Shown: positions 26,401 to 34,253 of the stretch, piece by piece
How positions within the stretch are numbered: position 1 is the first letter of the stretch
Layout of the letters: every line of letters begins with the position of its first letter
Origin: JAJDAH01 sp964487605
GTDB lineage: Bacteria > Myxococcota_A > Polyangia > Polyangiales > Polyangiaceae
Direction of reading: 5' to 3'
Assembly: GCA_964487605.1 (NCBI GenBank)
Contig: CAZARU010000004.1
Coordinates: forward strand, 1 to 64,000
DNA: 64,000 nt
Translations under genes and position numbers: made by a program
Notes under the pieces: generated by a model
Told to the model about the DNA's origin: nothing
The model's database searches: none
The model's input: only the letters and a program-made list of their open reading frames with translations

Positions 26401-26838
26401 GTGGCGCGCGCGATTTTCGTTAGCCTGGCCGTGCTCTACCCCCAGCTGGACGCGAAGCTGGGGCGTGAGCGAGGTAGCGCGGCGCTGCGCAACAACACGT
26501 GTGCGTGGTGGAGGATCAATCCCACGAACGCCGGCGATGTTCGGTACGCTTTCGGCGTATGGCAGGGCCGCGTCGTGTCGGCATATGCCGTCGAAGTTCC
26601 GGTCGGCCACTGGCCGACGATGCCCGGTCCCGCGGTGGGCGAGGGGCGCAGATACATCCCGGCGAGCGCGCTCTCAGAGCGCGACTGGGCGCGTGCGGCG
26701 ACGTGGTCAGGCATTCCGATGGCCGGCCCGCTTCGCTACGGCGAGGTACAACTTGATGCAGACGGCGTTCTGCACGGGTTTGACGTGCCCTCAGAAGCGG
26801 AACACCCGGAGGAGATGGACCAAGAGGACTCGCCCTGA
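26401..26838 (+). CDS. 145-residue protein of unknown function
   Basis: A strong ribosome binding site (GAGGAGG, seven bases before GTG 26401) decides between two overlapping frames. The product has a short helical start and then a beta-rich region (CAWWRINP, YAFGVWQGRVVSAYAVEV, HWPTMP). No signal peptide is seen. The compact aromatic-rich fold reminds me loosely of EVE/PUA-like nucleic-acid or small-molecule binding domains, but I cannot support that firmly. It is surrounded by lipoprotein genes. Confidence 0.6.
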   Translation: MARAIFVSLAVLYPQLDAKLGRERGSAALRNNTCAWWRINPTNAGDVRYAFGVWQGRVVSAYAVEVPVGHWPTMPGPAVGEGRRYIPASALSERDWARAATWSGIPMAGPLRYGEVQLDADGVLHGFDVPSEAEHPEEMDQEDSP

Positions 26839-26921
26839 CGGCTAGGGGCAAGCGATCGGATAGACGGAAATTCACCGAGATCCCACCGGTCTGCGTGGGC
26901 GTCGTGAAGCTCACCGGGTGA

Positions 26922-28502
26922 CTACTTCGCTTGGCAAGCGATGGGCTGCCCGCCGTCGCAGGCCCGCTTGATCAAGGCGCCCGCCTGCACCGGGTCTGCC
27001 GGCACGCCCATCCCCTGGCGGTATCGCAGCCCCAAGACGAAGCAGCTACCGGCGTTCCCGAGGTCGCACGCGCGCTGGAGCAACTCGACGCCCTTCGCGG
27101 CGTCCTGTGCCGCGAAGGACATCCTCGCTGCCGCGTCGCAGGCGACGGACGACTTCGCCGTACATCCGAGGCTGTACAACTCCGTTGCTCGGCCGGCGTC
27201 CTTCGCGACGCCGTCGCCCTGCTCGTACGCTTGCCCAAGCAGCGTGCACCCGAGTGAACTTCCCCCGGTGCACGCGCGCCGGAAGAAGTACACGGCTCGC
27301 TCTGCGTCCTTCGCAATCCCCAGGCCCTGCTTGTGCACCTCGCCGAGCGTCGCGCAGCCATCGGCGCTGCCAGCGTCGCAGGCGCGCTGGACGATCGGGA
27401 TCAGGTTCGTCCCCGCCGGCGGCGGATGCTTCGAGAAGTGCTCGATGACGCCCTGGCACCCCACACTCCATCCTGCGTCGCAGGCCTTGCGCAGGAGCCC
27501 AAGACCTCGGTCTGCGTCGGTTCTCGCCACGAGCGTCGCCCCGAGCCGCGCGCACGCCGGCACGTCGTCACCCGTGCAGGCTCGATCGTACGCCAGGGCG
27601 GCGGCCTGCGCGTCCTGGGCGACTCCCTCGCCGCGCTCGTGCATGAGCCCCAGCCTCGTGCAGCTGGGCGCGTTGCCGTGGTCACACTGGGCCTTGCAGT
27701 CCCTCGCGTCGCCGTACTCGCAGAGGTGCGGCGTGTCGTTCCGCGGGCGCGCGCACTTCCCCGCTTCGAAGACGCTCCCACCGGGGCACGTGCTCTGTGT
27801 TGCGTACTCCACGAACGGATCTTCCGCCGTGGCGCTCAGGGCCTTGAGTTCGAGCCGAAGCAACGACCGACACTGTGTGCTGTTCGCGTCACCAGAGCGA
27901 CAGGCGACGGGGTCGCCATCGCGGTTCAGGACATCCCTGCTCGACGAGGACGAGCCACTGGCTCCGAGAGCAAGCACGTCGGCCGCCGCGTCCATTCGGC
28001 CGTGCGTTCCCGTGCGCATGACGAACGCGCCTACCGTTGCCGCCCGGACGAAGTGCGTCGCGTCCGCGCATTCGCCGACGAGATCCGAACTCGAGATCAC
28101 TGGACGGCTGGCGACCTGCTGGCCGACCACGGCGAGCGCCACGTCGAGCACTGCGTCGCGCTGCATGCCGGCGGTGAGTTTGGCTCCGAAGAACGGCAAG
28201 TTGAGCCGAAGCTCGTCGGTGCCGCGCAAGCGGATGAGTTGCTCCTTCGTGGCGACACCGACGAAGCCGTAACTGCCATCGACGCGGCAGTCACGGAGCA
28301 CGCGCGCGGCCTGGCAGTCGTACGCGACGACCGCAAGCCCCTGCTTCATCGCAACCTCCAGGTCCGCGCGCGCCTCCGGGCGCCAATCGACCACGAGCGG
28401 GCGCGCGAGCGGGGCCACCGACGAGCACGCCACGTCGTCAGTGGCGCCGGCATAGGTCGGGGCCGCTGGTTCGACAGCGTGACCACCCGAGCCGGGCCGC
28501 AC
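26922..28502 (-). CDS. SEL1-repeat protein, probably a lipoprotein
   Basis: 526 residues in this frame. The N-terminal domain (about 25-230) is shared with the lipoprotein at 15546-16946. Residues about 260-520 are SEL1-type repeats with Cys pairs, such as YDRACTGDDVPACARLG and LGEVHKQGLGIAKDAERAVY. The frame starts only with a GTG lacking a leader. One base away, from 28543, MRLGVAVCAFTFWGCG is a proper lipobox leader. A missing base in the G- or C-run at about 28495-28505 would join the two. Such repeats mediate protein contacts in the envelope. Confidence 0.75.
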   Translation of the reverse strand: MRPGSGGHAVEPAAPTYAGATDDVACSSVAPLARPLVVDWRPEARADLEVAMKQGLAVVAYDCQAARVLRDCRVDGSYGFVGVATKEQLIRLRGTDELRLNLPFFGAKLTAGMQRDAVLDVALAVVGQQVASRPVISSSDLVGECADATHFVRAATVGAFVMRTGTHGRMDAAADVLALGASGSSSSSRDVLNRDGDPVACRSGDANSTQCRSLLRLELKALSATAEDPFVEYATQSTCPGGSVFEAGKCARPRNDTPHLCEYGDARDCKAQCDHGNAPSCTRLGLMHERGEGVAQDAQAAALAYDRACTGDDVPACARLGATLVARTDADRGLGLLRKACDAGWSVGCQGVIEHFSKHPPPAGTNLIPIVQRACDAGSADGCATLGEVHKQGLGIAKDAERAVYFFRRACTGGSSLGCTLLGQAYEQGDGVAKDAGRATELYSLGCTAKSSVACDAAARMSFAAQDAAKGVELLQRACDLGNAGSCFVLGLRYRQGMGVPADPVQAGALIKRACDGGQPIACQAK

Positions 28503-28562
28503 CCCCAGAAGGTGAACGCGCAGACGGCAACCCCGAGCCGCATGCGTGGGACAGTAGTCGGC

Positions 28563-28622
28563 TACGCGACGGCGGGATCGAGAATCAGCACCGCGCCGCC
28601 GCGCCGCCGCGCTGGGCCGCGG
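28563..28622. repeat. dispersed direct repeat, copy 2
   Basis: See 26259-26310. It contains an extra GCCGCCGC unit. It lies in the 430-base gap before the endonuclease gene, which otherwise holds only the remnant at 28765-28816. Confidence 0.6.
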
Positions 28623-28764
28623 GGTTCGAACTACTTGGCCGGGCCGTTGGTCCGACCGCCGCCCGAGGGCTGCCGCCGAACCTCGTCCGCCTATTCACCG
28701 AATCCGACTGACGCGAGCGGCCCGCGCCGCGCCGAGACGCGGGTGGGGATCGATCGCGCGACTT

Positions 28765-28816
28765 CTACGACAGATCCTCCGGGTCGAACCTGCGCTTCCG
28801 TAGCTCCTCGACCGCC
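28765..28816 (-). pseudogene. remnant of the EELRKRGIDPEDL-tail membrane protein
   Basis: The minus strand encodes GAVEELRKRRFDPEDLS followed by a stop, almost the same as the C-terminus of the intact gene at 31376-31525 and the broken one at 16955-17339. Upstream the frame is lost after a few codons. Confidence 0.55.
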
Positions 28817-28977
28817 CCGCAGGGACTCCGACGCACGCGCCAAGTGACAGGCCACCGGGTGTCGTCGCAGGGAAAGGGACCGCCGCCTCGGGTGCCCTCA
28901 CCGTCACTGGCGGCGAAACCGGCCGTGGCGCGTAGTCACGTAGCGGAGGGTCCTTGGCTACTGCCCTGGGCCCTGCG

Positions 28978-30120
28978 ATGCTGTGCGCCATCGTGGGGCG
29001 GAAGACAGCCGAGGGCGGCCAGGTGGCACGTACGTACGTCGTGGACGAGACGTACCGGGACAGCACCAACCTCTCCCAGAACCAGTTCTATCACTGGCTG
29101 GGCGTGAAGAACTCCGGCGGCATCCGCCCCGCGACGCGGAAGGACGGCACGGTCGCGTTCTTGGTCCTCGTCTCCACGCACGTCAGCGTGGCCACGTACA
29201 ATCCGTGGGATGATTCGATCGATCCCTACCAGGGGCGGATCTGGTATTGGGGCGACGCCAAGGCACACGCGACGAAGAAGCGCGACGACTGGGCCGGCAA
29301 CCAATACCTCCAGCGTGTGTGGGAAGCCGTGAACGAGCAGCGCTGGAGCGACGTGCCGCCCATTCTGCACTTCATGAAGGTGGCCAAAGGCAGCGTAGAG
29401 TTCACCGGTCTCTGCGTCCTGGCCGAGCTTCGAGACGCCTGGATGGAGGACGGGGGCAAGCGAGTGCGAAATCATCGTGCCGTGATCGACGTGCTCCCTG
29501 TCCGCGAGATCTCGGTTGAGTGGCTCCGCCGACGTCAGCGCGGGGAGCAGCCGCACCAGGAGCCGCCGGAGTGGCGACGGTATGCCGAAAGTGGCGAGCA
29601 CTCGCGGCTGGTCGTATTCGCGAGAAAGGTCAGGAACGCCAACGAGCAACTACCGGCAGACGGTTCGGTGCAGCGCGCGACGTTGGCGGAGTTGGCCAAG
29701 TTGGACCCGATCAAGTTCGAGCGACTCGTTGTGAAGGCGTTCCAGTCTACGGCGATCAGCCACGAGATCGCCGGCACCAAGCCCACCGGCGACGGCGGGT
29801 TCGACTTCTTCGGTGCGTTCCGGCTACCGCCACCGCTCTCGTACACGATCCCCGTCAAGGGCGAGGTAAAGCGCTACAAGTTGGACGGGAGTGGCGTCGG
29901 CCCAAAGGATGTGGCTCGCCTCGTCGCCCGCTTGCAGCGAGGCGAGCACGGGATCTTCGCGACGACGTCGTACTTCACACAGCAAGCGCAACAGGAAGTC
30001 TACGCCGACCGTTACCCAGTCGAACTGATCCCTGGTGCGCGACTGGCGGGGCTGCTTGCTGAGGTGGGTGCGGTGAGAAAGGGCGTGTTGCAATCCAGCT
30101 GGTTGGAGACGATCTCATGA
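28978..30120 (+). CDS. modification-dependent restriction endonuclease (AspBHI/Mrr-like)
   Basis: 380 residues from ATG 28978 (GTG 29023 is also possible). The N-terminal half (YWGDAKAHATKKRDDWAGNQ, GLCVLAELRDAW) resembles the AspBHI-type recognition domain. The C-terminal part is an Mrr-like nuclease: LDPIKFERLVVKAF, GDGGFDFFG (Asp near 275) and KGEVKRYK (near 293), the D...ExK core, then ATTSYFTQQAQ. It should cut DNA carrying modified cytosine and protect against modified phage DNA. The stop overlaps the start of a lipoprotein gene. Confidence 0.75.
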   Translation: MLCAIVGRKTAEGGQVARTYVVDETYRDSTNLSQNQFYHWLGVKNSGGIRPATRKDGTVAFLVLVSTHVSVATYNPWDDSIDPYQGRIWYWGDAKAHATKKRDDWAGNQYLQRVWEAVNEQRWSDVPPILHFMKVAKGSVEFTGLCVLAELRDAWMEDGGKRVRNHRAVIDVLPVREISVEWLRRRQRGEQPHQEPPEWRRYAESGEHSRLVVFARKVRNANEQLPADGSVQRATLAELAKLDPIKFERLVVKAFQSTAISHEIAGTKPTGDGGFDFFGAFRLPPPLSYTIPVKGEVKRYKLDGSGVGPKDVARLVARLQRGEHGIFATTSYFTQQAQQEVYADRYPVELIPGARLAGLLAEVGAVRKGVLQSSWLETIS

Positions 30121-31328
30121 CGACCACCCGACTGCTCATGCTCCTCGCAGCCTGGAGCGTAGCTCCGGGTTGCTCCAAGGAGAACAACATCAACCAGACG
30201 ACGAACAACAGCTACACGACGATCAACAACATCACCCAAGTCGTCGGACCCGCTGGCGGCATGATTGGTCCGCCCGGCGGTCCGAGCGTCCAGATCCCTG
30301 CCGGTGCACTGACCAGTGACACCGAAATCGAGATCGGCGAACTCGCTTCGGGCGGTCCGCCGACGCCGCCGGGAACACGATCGAAGATCTACTCGTTCGC
30401 ACCACATGGATTGCAGTTCGGGCGGGACGTGACTGTCACGATTCCGCACACCGCTGGCGGTGACGGTTCCGGACTTCGGCTGCTTCACGCGGAACTCGAC
30501 GGCGCGTGGAGCGACGCCAGCGCTACCGATGCCACATCTACGTTCATCCAATCGGAGACGAACCACTTCTCGTTCTTCGTGGCCGTAGCGGCCACCGGTA
30601 CCGGCGGGATGGGAGGCGCAGCGGGGGACGCGGGGCCTGTTGATGCAGGGATCGCCATCGAGCCTGGCGGCGCGTGGACCACCGGGGACACGCCGTTTGT
30701 GCTGGGGTCGGCATCCGACCGGAGCTGCGCGCTGACGGCAGTCAGCGGGGGGTTCACCACGGCAACCGCGTTCCTGTCCGTGACCGACACTGCAGGGAAT
30801 TGGCTGCTTGAAGGGGCAGCAACCCCCGACTGGATGAGTGGTTCGGCCGCGTGCATCCTCTGGAGCCCAAGCGCAGGCATCGCTGTTGAAGCTCCGGTGA
30901 CCTGGTCAAGTACGGCGGCCGCCGTGCAGCTCGGTTCAACCGCCCGAAGGGCGTGTTTCCTCGTCGGAGTGCGCGGCGGCGTGTACATCCCTGGTGGAGC
31001 CGACTCGATCGCCATCAGCGATTCCGGCGGTCAGTGGACGCTGTCGGGCACGTCGGCGACACCCGAAGGCGTCTCGGCGACCGGACGGTGCTTCACGTGG
31101 CCGGCCGCCGTGCCCTTGACGGTCACGCCAGCGGTCGCATGGAGCGCCCCACAGTCGGACACGAACCTTGGGTCGGATTCCAATACGGCGTGTTGGCTTA
31201 CCGGCATGGGTGGCCGCTTCGTCGGCGGTGGCAACCGCGTGAACGTCTACGTCTCGTCGGGAAGCTGGTACCTGGGTGGCTCGACGAGCGACGTCAGCGC
31301 TGCCGCACGGTGTGTGAGATGGATGTGA
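30117..31328 (+). CDS. lipoprotein with ZU5-like domain
   Basis: 403 residues. The ATG overlaps the endonuclease stop (ATGA). LLMLLAAWSVAPGC is a lipobox leader. An Asn/Thr-rich segment (NINQTTNNSYTTINN) precedes a ZU5-type domain (GGMIGPPGGPSVQIPAGALT). The C-terminal 200 residues hold three repeats, each with a Cys and a Gly-rich strand (RSCALTAVSGGF, RRACFLVGVRGG, NTACWLTGMGGRF). Surface location is expected. The tight coupling to a nuclease gene is odd. Confidence 0.7.
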   Translation: MTTTRLLMLLAAWSVAPGCSKENNINQTTNNSYTTINNITQVVGPAGGMIGPPGGPSVQIPAGALTSDTEIEIGELASGGPPTPPGTRSKIYSFAPHGLQFGRDVTVTIPHTAGGDGSGLRLLHAELDGAWSDASATDATSTFIQSETNHFSFFVAVAATGTGGMGGAAGDAGPVDAGIAIEPGGAWTTGDTPFVLGSASDRSCALTAVSGGFTTATAFLSVTDTAGNWLLEGAATPDWMSGSAACILWSPSAGIAVEAPVTWSSTAAAVQLGSTARRACFLVGVRGGVYIPGGADSIAISDSGGQWTLSGTSATPEGVSATGRCFTWPAAVPLTVTPAVAWSAPQSDTNLGSDSNTACWLTGMGGRFVGGGNRVNVYVSSGSWYLGGSTSDVSAAARCVRWM

Positions 31329-31375
31329 GTCCGCACGCGATCGCCGCTCGCGGCTCGCGACCACGTGAGCAACTG

Positions 31376-31525
31376 CTACCCGAGATCCTCCGGGTCGATC
31401 CCGCGCTTCCGTAGCTCCTCGACCGCCGCCTCGCGGTCGCGCCAACCGCGCCAGTACCAGCCGAGTGCGAAGCCGACCGCCACGGACGCGACGGTGCCGA
31501 CGTGGATCGCCCAGAGTGGGATCAT
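31376..31525 (-). CDS. 49-residue membrane protein with EELRKRGIDPEDL tail
   Basis: The ATG at 31523-31525 overlaps the stop of the upstream gene (ATGA). The protein is one membrane helix (HVGTVASVAVGFALGWYW) plus a charged tail ending REAAVEELRKRGIDPEDLG. The same tail occurs in two broken copies at 16955 and 28765, so this is a repeated small-gene family. The tail is short and acidic-basic, suggesting a protein-binding or assembly motif. Confidence 0.65.
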   Translation of the reverse strand: MIPLWAIHVGTVASVAVGFALGWYWRGWRDREAAVEELRKRGIDPEDLG

Positions 31526-32028
31526 CGTGGAGGCTCCCCCTCGTCCTCGTTCTCCCCCCTGGCAATCATTGGTGGCCAGACGTTCGGCCGTGGCCAGGTC
31601 TTGGCGATCTCGTCCACGAGTCTCTCGACCGTCCAGTTCCCGAGTTGCGCTTCTGCCAGAAGCCGCTCCTGATCAGGCTCGGGAATATCCACGACAGCCT
31701 CGTAGTGGCGCGCGCCGAGCCGAGCGAATCGTTCTCGACCAGTCGTGCGAGACACGACCATGTAGATCCCGAAGATGCGGCGCAACTCGTCCTCCCGGTA
31801 CGGCGGGTTCGGGACATCGCTGAGGCGGCGGCAAATGTCCGCGATGTACTCCTCGTGGTTGTGCTCGAACCGTGGGTTGAGGAAGCGGTCCGCGAGGTAC
31901 GCGCCGAGCTGCATCACGGTTTTGAGTTCGCACCGGTCTTCGATTCGGATGACCTCGTCCCAAACTTCTTGCGGGTCCGGCTCGGGGAGTCCCCGGACGG
32001 CACGCCGAGTCTGCCTTCGCTTCGCCAT
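31522..32028 (-). CDS. 168-residue protein with ParB-like C-terminal pattern, unknown
   Basis: Begins MAKRRQTRRAVRG at 32028. The middle is helical, and the part from GARHYEAVVDIPEPDQERLL to NWTVERLVDEIAK recalls the HLxxxxxLPxxxxxxLLxxAxxxxWSVRxLxxEV pattern of ParB/KorB-like and related phage proteins. I cannot confirm the relation. It is co-transcribed with the small membrane protein after it. Confidence 0.6.
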   Translation of the reverse strand: MAKRRQTRRAVRGLPEPDPQEVWDEVIRIEDRCELKTVMQLGAYLADRFLNPRFEHNHEEYIADICRRLSDVPNPPYREDELRRIFGIYMVVSRTTGRERFARLGARHYEAVVDIPEPDQERLLAEAQLGNWTVERLVDEIAKTWPRPNVWPPMIARGENEDEGEPPR

Positions 32029-32099
32029 GGCCGATGAAACCACGAGCTGGCCTCGCGAGAAATATCCTGGCGGGGACGAAGCCGTCGCCCACGTCGGAA

Positions 32100-32290
32100 C
32101 CACTGGCCCCGACGCGCCCGTACTGCCGCATCGTAGCTTCTGGTGACCCCAACAAGTACCCCGACCGCCGGCCCTGGGCGGCGCGCACGGGTCCGTCGTC
32201 GTCCAGATAGCCGTCCTCGACGCGCAGGTACTGCCCGCCGCGCTCGCGGTCGCACAGCCAGCACGAGGCTTGGGTGTCCCCGGCATCATG
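32100..32290 (-). pseudogene. remnant of a CWLCDRERG protein
   Basis: The minus strand encodes GDTQASCWLCDRERGGQYLR and DGYLDDDGPVRAAQGRR, matching the N-terminal zinc-finger-like part of the gene at 33300-33776, but there is no start codon and the rest of the protein is missing. Confidence 0.55.
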
Positions 32291-32888
32291 GTGACGCGAA
32301 CGGACACTCTGCCTCGCAGTACTGCCACAGGCAATCGCGGAGGCGCTGGTAGTGCATGGCATCCTCGCGTCGCCCCTCAAAGCAGTCGTCCTCGCAGGGC
32401 TCGTCCGGGGCGCCGCCCTCGACCGGGCACGGTCGCACGCACTCGACGATGGAGACGCATTCCGACCGAGCGCTACAGGTAAACTGGAAGCCGCAGCAGT
32501 ACTCGGCTGCGCACCTGGAGCATGCAGCCGTCCGTGCCACGATGTTGGCTCCGCAGTCGCCGCCCGAGTCCGGCATGACACTTGCGTCGCCCACGCCCGT
32601 TGGCGCAGCAATACCGCCGGTCCCGGCGCGGCCTGCGCTCGCCGCGTCGATTCTACCCACGCCTCCCGTTCCACCCAAAGCTCTGGCATCGGGGCCGCTC
32701 GCGCCGACTCCGAGAGAACCCCCTTGCCCACCATCGCGGCGTGTTTCCGCGTCACCCTCACGGTCACCAACGACGTGGCCGCCGCAAGTCGTTGTAAACG
32801 CGATGACCGCGGCGATGCGCGCCGCGCCAGCCGCTGTTCCCATCTGTCGATAGTAGCGCCGGTTCGGCGCCTTCTTCAAGCCATCCAC
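32286..32888 (-). CDS. Cys-rich lipoprotein
   Basis: 200 residues from 32888 (ATG 32843 is an alternative). MGTAAGAARIAAVIAFTTTC is the hydrophobic leader with a Cys. After a Gly/Ala/Asp linker there is a Cys-rich domain (RTAACSRCAAEYCCGFQFTC) typical of the local lipoproteins, and a negatively charged end with more Cys (CEDDCFEGRRED). It probably lies in the envelope. It lies downstream of the A-B cassette at 33776-33185 on the same strand. Confidence 0.6.
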   Translation of the reverse strand: MDGLKKAPNRRYYRQMGTAAGAARIAAVIAFTTTCGGHVVGDREGDAETRRDGGQGGSLGVGASGPDARALGGTGGVGRIDAASAGRAGTGGIAAPTGVGDASVMPDSGGDCGANIVARTAACSRCAAEYCCGFQFTCSARSECVSIVECVRPCPVEGGAPDEPCEDDCFEGRREDAMHYQRLRDCLWQYCEAECPFASP

Positions 32889-32897
32889 GCCCGACGA

Positions 32898-33191
32898 TCA
32901 GCCACAGAGCCCGCGGCGGGACCCCTGCCATGTAGCGTTGACGCACGCCGAGCACGAGCCCGACGATGAGCACGAACAGCCAGAGCACGAGCAGCGGCTT
33001 GCCGATGCGCTTCGGCACGCGAGTGCGTCGTCGCAACACGTCATCGCCAGGCACCGAGGACACGGATCATCGCTCGCTGCCTGGTAACGGCACCACTCGT
33101 CCGACGTGTCGCCACTGTTCTCGCCGCCAGAACAAGCAACCGCGGCCGTGAGCACGGCGGCCCCGACTCGCCCCAGCACTCCGGTCACCAT
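32898..33191 (-). CDS. short lipoprotein frame that overprints a decayed cassette protein C
   Basis: From ATG 33191, VTGVLGRVGAAVLTAAVAC is a lipobox leader and DPCPRCLAMTCCDDALAC is the usual Cys-rich start. From there the frame becomes Ser/Cys-rich low complexity, while another frame of the same DNA encodes RIGKPLLVLWLFVLIVGLVL, the membrane helix of cassette protein C, with higher third-position GC. The lipoprotein start and the protein C tail thus appear joined out of frame. Functional status is doubtful. Confidence 0.45.
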   Translation of the reverse strand: MVTGVLGRVGAAVLTAAVACSGGENSGDTSDEWCRYQAASDDPCPRCLAMTCCDDALACRSASASRCSCSGCSCSSSGSCSACVNATWQGSRRGLCG

Positions 33192-33310
33192 ATCCCGAGG
33201 AAGGTCTGCCCCGCGTTCCACACGAGCACTCCCCCGAGGCCGACGATCAACGTGCCACCCGCGATGAGCCCAACCACGAGTACGACGTCCGCGAACAGGT
33301 CATCGCGCAT
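33185..33310 (-). CDS. cassette protein B: 41-residue membrane peptide
   Basis: MRDDLFADVVLVVGLIAGGT continues as one membrane helix. The start lies within the end of cassette gene A, and the end overlaps the next gene, exactly as in the copy at 14011-14121, whose sequence (LVVGL, hydrophobic, final WxAxQ) also matches. Confidence 0.6.
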   Translation of the reverse strand: MRDDLFADVVLVVGLIAGGTLIVGLGGVLVWNAGQTFLGIW

Positions 33311-33776
33311 CTTCGACGAGCCCTTCGAGCCACGGCAGCAACGCGGCGGCGGACCGACCGCGGGCGACGACCTGGACGGCGCCGCTCTTCGCGATGGTCT
33401 TGTCGTAGGGCGCGTCAGCGGCCCACATGAGCTTGTCCAGGTTCGCGAGGTCAGGCTCGGCGACTGGAAACGCTTCGCGATGGTCTCCGAGGTGACGCTG
33501 GATCATCGGCGGACACCACGAGTCAGGCGAGAGGTAGAGGCGCCAGGCCGGTCCGTGGCGGTCGAGGAAAACGTCGAGAACGGGGGACTGCGTGGGCATC
33601 GGTAGGTCGCCCGGCCGCGCCCAAGCCATCCGCACCGGCGCGTCGTCTTCCTGGGCGTCCGCGTCCGGCAAGTACCTCCGCATCCTCGGGTCGTGCACGT
33701 GGCACAGCTCGCCGCGCTCGCGGTCGCACAGCCAGCACGAGGCTCGGGTCAGGTCGGTGTAGTGCACGCGGGGCAT
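33300..33776 (-). CDS. cassette protein A with CWLCDRERG zinc-finger-like N-terminus
   Basis: 158 residues. RVHYTDLTRASCWLCDRERG near residues 3-22 has a C-x-x-C pair that may bind metal with downstream Cys/His (LCHVHDP). From MPTQSPVLDVFLDRHGPAWR the protein matches the short form at 14118-14396 to its end (ARGRSAAALLPWLEGLVEDA). It is followed by cassette proteins B and a decayed C. Function unknown; the repeated order suggests a small system. Confidence 0.65.
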   Translation of the reverse strand: MPRVHYTDLTRASCWLCDRERGELCHVHDPRMRRYLPDADAQEDDAPVRMAWARPGDLPMPTQSPVLDVFLDRHGPAWRLYLSPDSWCPPMIQRHLGDHREAFPVAEPDLANLDKLMWAADAPYDKTIAKSGAVQVVARGRSAAALLPWLEGLVEDAR

Positions 33777-33810
33777 CGGGCGGTGGGAGAATATCACTCG
33801 CCCCAGGGGG

Positions 33811-34057
33811 ATGGTTAGCGTCGTGGGAGCCTGGTACCTTCCGATTCGATGGGGTCGGGTGTCGGGCGGGTGGCGGCAGCGACGCCGGATCGTCCGCAGG
33901 CGGGACCGGCGGTGGCCCGTGCGTGGCGTCGAAGTGCCCAAGTACGGTCATCACCGGGGACGCAGGGCAGGTAGCGATCGGCATGTGCGGGACCCGATGC
34001 TGCGTGAACGCCACGAAGTGCGGGTGCATCGTCGCCGGCACGAACGAGTGCCGGTAA
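33811..34057 (+). pseudogene. frameshifted small Cys-rich lipoprotein
   Basis: An ATG at 33811 gives MVSVVGAWYLPIRW. One frame away the sequence reads GVGCRAGGGSDAGSSAGGTG and then MCGTRCCVNATKCGCIVAGT to a stop at 34055-34057, a typical lipobox, linker and Cys-rich end. A single indel between 33815 and 33850 would make one protein of about 80 residues. Confidence 0.5.
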
Positions 34058-34064
34058 GACACCG

Positions 34065-34211
34065 ATGGCAAACGGGCGGCTCGCGATCACTGACTACGGC
34101 TGGTACGAGCACCTGTCCTCGACGCCAGGTCCAAAGGCCACGAACTTATGGCGTCCACACGCTAGAACCGTGAAAACTCGCGACCGACACAACGGTTCCT
34201 GTCACCCTTGA
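34065..34211 (+). pseudogene. N-terminal remnant of an HNH endonuclease gene
   Basis: 48 residues: LAITDYGWYEHLSSTPGPKA then TNLWRPHAR. In the COG3440-type HNH nucleases the N-terminus has the pattern VTDxDWxxFLxxxPxxDEVNFWxPS, which this resembles well. The nuclease part is absent. It lies next to the DUF262 gene and 2.4 kb from another HNH gene. Confidence 0.5.
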
Positions 34212-34253
34212 CGGCACCAGCCAAGGGCGCACGGGCACCACGCCCTCGTCGGC

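Noticed and set aside
26399..26845. Frame starting two bases before the 145-residue gene
   Set aside because: It lacks spacing from the strong ribosome binding site and has poorer composition than the frame from 26401.
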